Below are positions 1 to 4,716 of a DNA stretch of 6,510 nucleotides, in pieces. Made by a program: the position numbers and the translations under genes. Source of the DNA: an uncultured Clostridium sp. (lineage in GTDB: Bacteria > Bacillota > Clostridia > Lachnospirales > Lachnospiraceae); assembly GCA_958349075.1 (NCBI GenBank), contig CATWBR010000258.1, forward strand, positions 1 through 6,510. Reading direction: 5' to 3'. The notes under the pieces are model-generated. The model saw only the letters and a list, made by a program, of their open reading frames with translations, was not told where the DNA came from and made no database searches. Numbering within the stretch: position 1 is the first letter of the stretch; the number at the start of each line of letters is the position of its first letter.

Positions 1-7
1 TCTGTTT

Positions 8-26
8 TTACTTTATATGAAAGTAA
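8..26. repeat. 7-bp inverted repeat just upstream of a -35 box (possible operator)
   Basis: TTACTTT (8-14) and AAAGTAA (20-26) are perfect reverse complements separated by 5 bases. The right arm ends two bases before the -35 hexamer at 29. The position suits an operator, but the site is A+T-rich and short, matches no operator I can name, and could be chance or the tail of an upstream element outside the window. Confidence 0.3.
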
Positions 27-28
27 TC

Positions 29-57
29 TTGACGCTCTCCCATATCTGTGATACGAT
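29..57 (+). promoter_or_regulatory. Sigma-A-type promoter upstream of the hydrogenase maturation operon
   Basis: TTGACG (29-34) is separated by exactly 17 bases from TACGAT (52-57). This is 5/6 to the -35 consensus and 4/6 to the -10 consensus with ideal spacing. Transcription would start at about 62-65, in a run of A. It is the only convincing promoter seen ahead of the gene at 284, so it probably drives both the non-coding transcript to the terminator at 216 and, by read-through, the maturation genes. Confidence 0.6.
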
Positions 58-61
58 GAAC

Positions 62-216
62 AAAATATTCCAAGCCGTAAGATTCGTTCTGCCGGTGAGG
101 ATAACGGCAATGATATATGATTTGTAATTCAGATGTTGCACTGACACAAAGAGGATTCTGAAGTGAAAGAGGAGCAGACAGCGGTATTTTTGCACCCTTT
201 TTCAGGGTGCTTTTTT
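62..216 (+). ncRNA. Putative small RNA or structured 5' leader, family not recognised
   Basis: The interval runs from the predicted transcription start to an intrinsic terminator and has no credible reading frame. Several short complementary segments suggest folding. AAAATA (62-67) can pair with TATTTT (185-190) and would close the structure just before the terminator. TCTGC (88-92) can pair with GCAGA (174-178). TGCCG (90-94) can pair with CGGCA (105-109), which competes with the previous pairing. TTTGT (121-125) with ACAAA (146-150) encloses TCAG (129-132) with CTGA (141-144). I compared it by eye with riboswitch classes I know (c-di-GMP, THF, Moco, glycine) and with 6S RNA, and found no clear match. 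It could be a stand-alone sRNA or an attenuating leader for the operon starting at 284. The pairings are short and not energetically evaluated. Confidence 0.4.
192..216 (+). terminator. Intrinsic terminator 68 nt before the hydrogenase maturation operon
   Basis: GCACCC (192-197) pairs perfectly with GGGTGC (205-210) around a 7-base loop and is followed at once by six T (211-216). It lies between the promoter at 29-57 and the first gene at 284. It therefore either ends a separate small transcript or attenuates the operon. Confidence 0.85.
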
Positions 217-247
217 AATTTCATAGGAAAGTTCGCTCTATGAAATT
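217..247. repeat. Perfect 10-bp inverted repeat in the operon leader
   Basis: AATTTCATAG (217-226) and CTATGAAATT (238-247) are exact reverse complements with an 11-base spacer. The repeat directly abuts the T-tract of the preceding terminator and lies 36 bases before the first start codon. No immediate T-tract follows it on either strand, so it is not a typical terminator itself. A regulator operator, an RNA hairpin protecting the mRNA 5' end after processing, or a small dispersed repeat are all possible. Confidence 0.6.
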
Positions 248-283
248 GCAAAATTTTTCACTGTTTTACAGGAGAGGAGAAAT

Positions 284-571
284 ATGGATTCAAGAGTTGC
301 CCTGATTGGGATTATGGTAGAAAAAGAGAGTTCGGTGGAGGCGCTTAATAAACTGCTTCATCAATACAGCAACTATATTGTGGGCCGTATGGGAATTCCC
401 TATCACAAGAGGGAAATCAATATTATCAGTGTGGTGATTGACGCTCCGGCCGATGTAATCAGCGCCCTGTCGGGCAAGCTTGGAATGCTCCCCGGAGTGA
501 CCTCCAAAGCCGTCTATTCCAAGGTCACCAGGAACAGGGAGGAAGAGGAGAAAACGGATGGGAACGGCTGA
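284..571 (+). CDS. TM1266-like small protein, putative iron-only hydrogenase system regulator
   Basis: This 95-residue protein resembles the TM1266 family, found next to [FeFe]-hydrogenase maturases and usually labelled a putative iron-only hydrogenase system regulator. The pattern is a compact alpha/beta ferredoxin-like (ACT/NikR-C-like) fold: a first strand near residues 4-13 (RVALIGIMVE), a helix near 16-32, a second strand near 45-55 (INIISVVIDAP), a helix near 56-68 and a last strand near 71-81. The charged tail (about residues 82-95) is rich in Glu, Arg and Lys. There is no DNA-binding helix-turn-helix, so a direct transcription-factor role is not shown; a ligand-sensing or protein-interaction role is equally open. 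The start at 284 follows AGGAGAGGAG (270-279). The 3' end overlaps hydE by 14 nt, which implies translational coupling. Family assignment is fairly secure from size, pattern and context; the function is unknown. Confidence 0.8.
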   Translation: MDSRVALIGIMVEKESSVEALNKLLHQYSNYIVGRMGIPYHKREINIISVVIDAPADVISALSGKLGMLPGVTSKAVYSKVTRNREEEEKTDGNG

Positions 572-1613
572 GCTGAAAGCACTGATTGACAGGCTCCGGG
601 AGTCGGGGAATCTGAACCGGGATGAGTGGACCGGTCTGATTGCTGGAAGGACTCCGGAACTGGCAGAGTATCTGTTTGAAAACGCCAGAGCCGTAAGAGA
701 GCGGGAATACGGGAAGAACGTCTACATCAGGGGACTAATTGAATGCAGCAATTACTGCAGAAATGACTGCTATTACTGCGGGATCAGGAGGGGAAACCGG
801 AACGCGCAGCGATACCGTCTGAGTGGGGATGAGATTCTTTCCTGCTGTGAAAACGGATATCGGCTTGGATTTCGGACGTTCGTGCTGCAGGCAGGGGAAG
901 ATCCCGTGATGACCGACGACTGGGTAGAAGCGGTGGTCGGCCGGATCAAAGAGAAATTCCCGGATTGTGCGGTGACCCTTTCCCTGGGAGAGAAAAGCAC
1001 GTCTGCTTATCAAAGGTTTTTCAATGCGGGGGCCGACCGCTACCTGCTCAGGCATGAGACCGCCGACTCCAGCCACTACGGTATGCTTCATCCGGCTGAG
1101 CTGTCGCTGGAACACAGACTCCGGTGCTTGAGAGAGCTGAAACGGATCGGGTACCAGACAGGCTGCGGCTTTATGGTCGGCTCCCCGGGGCAGACGGCGG
1201 AGTGTCTGGCCAAGGATATGGAGTTTATAAAGGACTTAGAGCCACAGATGGTGGGAATCGGGCCTTTTATCCCGCAGCATGACACGCTGTTTAAAGACGA
1301 AAAGGCAGGTTCATTTGAGATGACATTATGGCTTTTGGGACTGCTCCGACTGATGATGCCACGGGTGTTGCTGCCGGCCACAACGGCTCTTGGAACAATC
1401 CATCCCCGGGGCAGGGAGATGGGAATCCTGGCGGGAGCCAACGTGGTGATGCCGAATCTTTCACCGCTTGACGTCAGGAATAAATATCTGCTCTATGACA
1501 ATAAAATCTGTACGGGAGACGAAGCTGCCGAAAGCCTGAATTCTCTGAAAAAGAGCATGGAGGCGATTGGATACAGGGTTACGGTCAACCGTGGAGACTA
1601 TAAATTAAACTAA
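558..1613 (+). CDS. hydE: [FeFe]-hydrogenase H-cluster maturation radical SAM enzyme HydE
   Basis: HydE is a cytoplasmic radical SAM enzyme that acts with HydG and HydF to build the 2Fe subcluster of the H-cluster. Recent work in the field has it processing the Fe(CO)2(CN)-cysteine product of HydG. The 351-residue protein is of normal length. The radical SAM cluster motif CX3CX2C is at C67, C71 and C74 within CRNDCYYCGIRR. Further family hallmarks are QAGED (111-115), the SAM-region stretch LSLGEKS (141-147), RHETAD (165-170), GFMVGSPGQT (204-213) and GPFIPQHDT (235-243), along a TIM-barrel pattern. Only one C-terminal Cys (C318) remains where some homologues bind a second Fe-S cluster with three Cys, so that accessory cluster is probably absent. 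The start at 558 has GAGGAG at 545-550 (7-nt spacer) and overlaps the preceding gene by 14 nt. hydG follows after a 99-nt gap. Confidence 0.96.
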   Translation: MGTAELKALIDRLRESGNLNRDEWTGLIAGRTPELAEYLFENARAVREREYGKNVYIRGLIECSNYCRNDCYYCGIRRGNRNAQRYRLSGDEILSCCENGYRLGFRTFVLQAGEDPVMTDDWVEAVVGRIKEKFPDCAVTLSLGEKSTSAYQRFFNAGADRYLLRHETADSSHYGMLHPAELSLEHRLRCLRELKRIGYQTGCGFMVGSPGQTAECLAKDMEFIKDLEPQMVGIGPFIPQHDTLFKDEKAGSFEMTLWLLGLLRLMMPRVLLPATTALGTIHPRGREMGILAGANVVMPNLSPLDVRNKYLLYDNKICTGDEAAESLNSLKKSMEAIGYRVTVNRGDYKLN

Positions 1614-1620
1614 AGAGGAA

Positions 1621-1688
1621 GGGAAGTCCGGATTGTCCGGCTGTGTGGCAAAAGCACATCTGCGGACAGGCTGTCCGGCCCAATTCCC
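1621..1688 (+). repeat. Inverted-repeat hairpin region between hydE and hydG
   Basis: The 99-nt hydE-hydG gap is G+C-rich and contains nested complementary segments. GGGAA (1621-1625) can pair with TTCCC (1684-1688), and TGTCCG (1634-1639) with CGGACA (1663-1668). There are three copies of GTCCGG (1626-1631, 1635-1640, 1673-1678), so alternative pairings exist. No T-tract follows, so it is not a clear terminator. It may set relative hydE and hydG levels through mRNA processing or stability. This is inference from sequence symmetry only. Confidence 0.4.
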
Positions 1689-1712
1689 TGACTCCGAAGA
1701 AAGGAAAAAAGT

Positions 1713-3131
1713 ATGTACAATCCATCATCAAAGAAAGCGGAAGAGTTTATCAGCCATGAGGAGATCATGGAAACTCTGGCCTATGCCGAGGCCAACAAGA
1801 ATAATGAGGAGCTGATAGACCGTATTATTGCGAAAGCGAGACTCAGAAAAGGACTTGATCACAGGGAGGCAACGGTTCTTCTTGTCTGTCAGATACCGGA
1901 GAAAGTGGAAGAGGTATACGAGCTGGCAAGACAGATTAAACAGGATTTCTACGGAAACAGAATTGTCATGTTCGCACCCCTTTATTTGTCCAATTACTGC
2001 ATCAACGGCTGCGTTTACTGTCCCTATCACCTGAAGAACAAGCACATCGCCAGGAAAAAACTGACCCAGGAGGAGATTCGCAGGGAGGTGATTGCGCTTC
2101 AGGATATGGGTCATAAGAGGCTGGCGTTGGAAACGGGTGAGGATCCAGTCAACAACCCGATTGAATACGTTCTGGAGAGTATCAGGACCATTTACGGAAT
2201 CAAGCATAAAAACGGCGAGATCCGCAGAGTAAATGTAAATATCGCCGCCACAACGGTTGAGAACTACAGAAAGCTTAAGGATGCGGGAATCGGGACTTAT
2301 ATCCTGTTTCAGGAGACCTATCACAGGGAAAGTTATGAGAAACTCCATCCGACAGGCCCCAAACACGATTACTGCTATCACACGGAGGCCATGGACAGAG
2401 CGATGGAGGGCGGAATCGACGATGTAGGCATTGGAGTGCTGTTTGGGCTGGAACTTTACCGGTATGAATTTGCAGGGCTGCTGATGCATGCAGAACACCT
2501 GGAGGCGGCACAGGGAGTCGGCCCTCACACAATCAGTGTGCCGAGGATTAAGAGGGCCGACGATATTGACCCGGCTCAGTTTGACAATGGAATTGATGAT
2601 GATACATTTGAAAAAATCGTTGCCTGTATCAGGGTGGCTGTTCCCTATACAGGAATGATTATTTCCACCAGGGAAAGTAAAAGCTGCAGGGAGAGAGTCC
2701 TGAAACTCGGTGTTTCCCAGATCAGCGGCGGTTCCAGGACGAGCGTGGGAGGATATGCCGAGGAGGAACCGGAGGAAGAAAATTCTTCACAGTTTGACGT
2801 CAGTGATAACAGAACCCTGGATCAGGTTGTCCATTGGCTGATGGAACAGGGATTTATTCCCAGCTTCTGTACCGCCTGTTACCGTGAAGGCAGAACCGGG
2901 GATCGGTTTATGAGCCTCTGCAAGAGCGGCCAGATACAGAATTGCTGCCATCCCAATGCCCTGATGACGCTCAAAGAGTATCTGGAAGACTATGCCGCTC
3001 CGGATACGCGGGAAATAGGGGAGAAACTGATCCTTGAAGAAATAAAGAATATACCTAAGGAAAAGGTGCGTGAAGTCGTCCTTAAAAATCTGGATGAAAT
3101 TGAACATGGCAAAAGAGATTTCCGTTTTTAA
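1713..3131 (+). CDS. hydG: [FeFe]-hydrogenase maturation tyrosine lyase HydG
   Basis: HydG is a cytoplasmic radical SAM enzyme that cleaves tyrosine to p-cresol and dehydroglycine. The latter breaks down to CO and cyanide, which are delivered on iron as an Fe(CO)2(CN) synthon for the H-cluster. The 472-residue length is typical. The N-terminal radical SAM motif CX3CX2C is at C96, C100 and C103 (CINGCVYC). The C-terminal auxiliary-cluster motif CX2CX22C is at C386, C389 and C412, so both clusters of an active HydG, including the one carrying the dangler iron, are encoded. LALETGEDPVNNP (137-149) and LFQETYHRESY (198-208) are other HydG/ThiH-like motifs. The start at 1713 has AAGGA at 1701-1705 with a 7-nt spacer. 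Its stop lies 23 nt before the preferred hydF start. The family is close to thiamine enzyme ThiH, but the C-terminal Cys motif and the hydE/hydF neighbours decide for HydG. Confidence 0.97.
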   Translation: MYNPSSKKAEEFISHEEIMETLAYAEANKNNEELIDRIIAKARLRKGLDHREATVLLVCQIPEKVEEVYELARQIKQDFYGNRIVMFAPLYLSNYCINGCVYCPYHLKNKHIARKKLTQEEIRREVIALQDMGHKRLALETGEDPVNNPIEYVLESIRTIYGIKHKNGEIRRVNVNIAATTVENYRKLKDAGIGTYILFQETYHRESYEKLHPTGPKHDYCYHTEAMDRAMEGGIDDVGIGVLFGLELYRYEFAGLLMHAEHLEAAQGVGPHTISVPRIKRADDIDPAQFDNGIDDDTFEKIVACIRVAVPYTGMIISTRESKSCRERVLKLGVSQISGGSRTSVGGYAEEEPEEENSSQFDVSDNRTLDQVVHWLMEQGFIPSFCTACYREGRTGDRFMSLCKSGQIQNCCHPNALMTLKEYLEDYAAPDTREIGEKLILEEIKNIPKEKVREVVLKNLDEIEHGKRDFRF

Positions 3132-3154
3132 TGTCACGGATTAGGAGGTGTGTG

Positions 3155-4444
3155 ATGGGATTCAATCAGACTCCTTCGGGAGAAAGAGTACATATAGGTT
3201 TTTTTGGAAAGAGGAATGCGGGCAAGTCGAGCCTGGTCAATGCGGTAACGGGGCAGGATTTGGCAATTGTCTCAGAAGTGAAGGGAACAACGACGGACCC
3301 CGTTTATAAATCTATGGAGCTTCTGCCGCTCGGGCCGGTTATGCTCATCGACACCCCGGGAATCGACGATGAAGGCGAGCTGGGCGTCAAGAGGATTGGG
3401 AAAAGCCGCCAGATACTGAATAAGACGGACATAGCGGTTCTGGTGGTTGATGCCGCAGCCGGAAAGGGAGAACAGGAAGAAGCCCTGATTCATATATTCC
3501 GCAAAAAGAATATTCCTTACCTGATTGCATACAACAAGACGGATTTGGCCGGTGAATCGGAAACGGAGGCTGAACAGAAAGAGGCGGGCAAAGAGCAGAG
3601 GAGGGAGTCAGGCAAAGAGCAGCGGAGGGAGTCAGGCGGAGAGCATGAGAAGGGGGAAAGCCGGGAGAGGCATGAGATATGGGTCAGCGCGGCCACGGGT
3701 TACCATATCCATGAGCTCAAGGAACGGATTGCCGGCCTTGTAACCCCGGAAGGGGATGGACGCAGGCTGGTGGCGGATTTGATCAAACCGTCGGATCTCG
3801 TCGTACTTGTGATACCGATTGACAAGGCGGCTCCGAAAGGGAGGCTGATCCTCCCCCAGCAGCAGGTGATCCGCGATATTCTGGATACCGGGGCGTCGGC
3901 GGTAATGTGCAGGGAGAATGAACTGGAAACGGTGTTCTCTTCCCTGAGCAGGCAGCCGAAACTCGTTATCACGGACAGTCAGATTTTTGCGGCCGTGGAT
4001 AAAATCGTTCCGGATCATATTTTAATGACTTCATTTTCCATCTTGTTTGCCAGGTATAAGGGGGATCTGCGTCAGGCATGCCAGGGGGCAAGGGCGCTTA
4101 AAACGGTGGAGGATGGGGATCGGATTCTGATTTCTGAGGGCTGCACCCATCATCGCCAATGCGGTGACATCGGCACACAGAAGCTGCCCGCCTGGATCCG
4201 GGAATACACGGGCCGGGAACCGGAGTTTGTGTTTACATCCGGGACTGAGTTTCCGGAGGATTTGTCCGGCTATCATATGGTAATCCACTGCGGCGGCTGT
4301 ATGCTAAATGAGAGGGAAATGAAATACCGGCTCAGAATGGCGGTCGATCAGAATGTGCCGATGACAAATTACGGGATTGCAATAGCATGTATGACAAAAA
4401 TACTCGACAGAAGCATCAGGCCGTTTACGGCGTTGTTTTCATAG
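3155..4444 (+). CDS. hydF: [FeFe]-hydrogenase H-cluster maturation GTPase HydF
   Basis: HydF is the GTPase and Fe-S scaffold that receives the HydE/HydG product and transfers the 2Fe subcluster to apo-hydrogenase. I place the start at 3155 (429 residues), because AGGAGG at 3143-3148 sits 6 nt upstream. An in-frame ATG at 3131, inside the hydG stop, would add 8 residues but has no Shine-Dalgarno. Numbered from 3155, the GTPase motifs are P-loop GKRNAGKS (18-25), switch GTTTD (44-48), DTPG (66-69), NKTD (127-130) and SAA (178-180). The Fe-S motif is C330-T-H332, then 45 residues, then H378-C379-G-G-C382, matching the known CxHx(44-53)HCxxC pattern. Residues about 132-172, between NKTD and SAA, form a low-complexity charged insertion made of tandem GKEQRRES repeats that is not part of the usual HydF G domain. 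It is the last gene of the maturation operon. Confidence 0.95.
   Translation: MGFNQTPSGERVHIGFFGKRNAGKSSLVNAVTGQDLAIVSEVKGTTTDPVYKSMELLPLGPVMLIDTPGIDDEGELGVKRIGKSRQILNKTDIAVLVVDAAAGKGEQEEALIHIFRKKNIPYLIAYNKTDLAGESETEAEQKEAGKEQRRESGKEQRRESGGEHEKGESRERHEIWVSAATGYHIHELKERIAGLVTPEGDGRRLVADLIKPSDLVVLVIPIDKAAPKGRLILPQQQVIRDILDTGASAVMCRENELETVFSSLSRQPKLVITDSQIFAAVDKIVPDHILMTSFSILFARYKGDLRQACQGARALKTVEDGDRILISEGCTHHRQCGDIGTQKLPAWIREYTGREPEFVFTSGTEFPEDLSGYHMVIHCGGCMLNEREMKYRLRMAVDQNVPMTNYGIAIACMTKILDRSIRPFTALFS
3587..3661 (+). repeat. In-frame tandem 24-bp repeat inside hydF
   Basis: Units 3587-3610 and 3611-3634 are identical at 23 of 24 bases and each encodes GKEQRRES. A degraded third unit follows (3635-3661, GGEHEKGES). 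The array keeps the reading frame and lies in the loop between the G4 and G5 motifs of the GTPase domain. This is consistent with recent slippage or duplication in a surface loop that tolerates extra charged residues. Confidence 0.85.
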
Positions 4445-4452
4445 GCTGCGGT

Positions 4453-4630
4453 CATGCGGAGTTACTATTCACTGGTAATATCCCGCGAGGTGTTTTCGCG
4501 CGTAGTATGCGTGAAAATCCCGAGTTAAACAGCGCGAAATGGCGCTTTTTGCCATTTCTGTGCATCGCGAAGCGTGTTATTGTTCGCAGAACGCTGTTTC
4601 TAAGCGGGGTGTGAACAGTAACCATGCGGA
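4453..4630. mobile_element. MITE-like element with terminal inverted repeats and 8-bp target duplication
   Basis: The element proper is 4461-4622 (162 bp). Its ends GTTACTATTCAC (4461-4472) and GTGAACAGTAAC (4611-4622) are reverse complements at 11 of 12 positions. Exactly outside them lies the perfect 8-bp direct repeat CATGCGGA (4453-4460 and 4623-4630), as expected of a target-site duplication. The interior has no credible gene and is rich in TCGCG/CGCGA words and self-complementary blocks: AAACAGCG (4527-4534) with CGCTGTTT (4592-4599), CGCGA (4533-4537) with TCGCG (4565-4569), and GAAATGGC (4536-4543) with GCCATTTC (4551-4558). It encodes no transposase, so it would move only with a transposase supplied elsewhere. 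The parent IS family is not identified; several families make 8-bp duplications. It sits between hydF and the biotin operator. Confidence 0.8.
4531..4550 (+). terminator. Possible weak terminator inside the MITE-like element, downstream of hydF
   Basis: AGCGC (4531-4535) pairs with GCGCT (4542-4546) around a 6-base loop, and the run TTTTT spans 4546-4550. The 5-bp stem is short, and the same bases can join the longer GAAATGGC/GCCATTTC hairpin. It is nevertheless the only terminator-like structure found between hydF and bioB. Confidence 0.35.
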
Positions 4631-4635
4631 CTGCT

Positions 4636-4669
4636 AATGTTAACCATATATAAAAATATAGTTGACAAT
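4636..4669. promoter_or_regulatory. BirA-type biotin operator overlapping the bioB promoter
   Basis: The half-sites AATGTTAACC (4636-4645) and AGTTGACAAT (4660-4669) form an imperfect dyad (7 of 10 positions) with a 14-base A+T-rich spacer. This matches the known Firmicute BirA layout, TTGTTAACC then about 14-16 bases then GGTTAACAA. The right half-site contains the -35 hexamer, so a bound BirA dimer would block RNA polymerase. Biotin-dependent repression of bioBY by BirA is inferred from the site and gene content; the birA gene is not in the window. Confidence 0.75.
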
Positions 4670-4690
4670 CCTGCGAAGCCTGTTTATAAT
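4662..4690 (+). promoter_or_regulatory. Consensus sigma-A promoter for bioB-bioY
   Basis: TTGACA (4662-4667) and TATAAT (4685-4690) are both perfect consensus hexamers with the optimal 17-base spacer. The predicted transcription start is near 4697, giving an untranslated leader of only about 20 nt. So strong a promoter fits a gene controlled mainly by repression. Confidence 0.92.
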
Positions 4691-4716
4691 AGGCAATATC
4701 GAAAGGCGGGATGACA

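Noticed and set aside
13..195. Minus-strand 60-codon open frame in the left non-coding region
   Set aside because: It runs against the good promoter and terminator on the + strand, has no convincing ribosome binding site and shows no recognisable protein pattern.
163..243. Possible GTG-started 26-codon leader peptide after GAGG at 151-154
   Set aside because: It would read straight through the terminator hairpin and T-tract, and its composition looks like translated non-coding sequence.
735..1441. Several minus-strand open frames opposite hydE
   Set aside because: They are shadows of the well-supported hydE frame and resemble no protein family.
1633..1815. Plus-strand 60-codon frame crossing from the hydE-hydG gap into hydG
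   Set aside because: It overlaps the hydG start in another frame, and the ribosome binding site near 1701 serves hydG. The gap sequence is better explained as a hairpin region.
1728..2528. Long minus-strand frame (266 codons) opposite hydG
   Set aside because: Its length is an artefact of the codon use of hydG on the other strand. HydG motifs with all six cluster Cys make the + strand reading certain.
3131..3154. Upstream in-frame ATG for hydF overlapping the hydG stop
   Set aside because: It has no Shine-Dalgarno, while AGGAGG at 3143-3148 is ideally placed for the ATG at 3155, after which the conserved protein begins.
3587..3661. CRISPR-like or phage repeat array
   Set aside because: The repeats are directly tandem without spacers, in frame within hydF, and only two to three units long.
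4387..4614. Open frame of 75 codons spanning the hydF end and the MITE-like element
   Set aside because: It lacks a ribosome binding site, starts inside hydF in another frame and is read mostly from the mobile element. The opposite-strand frame 4452-4880 fails for the same reason.
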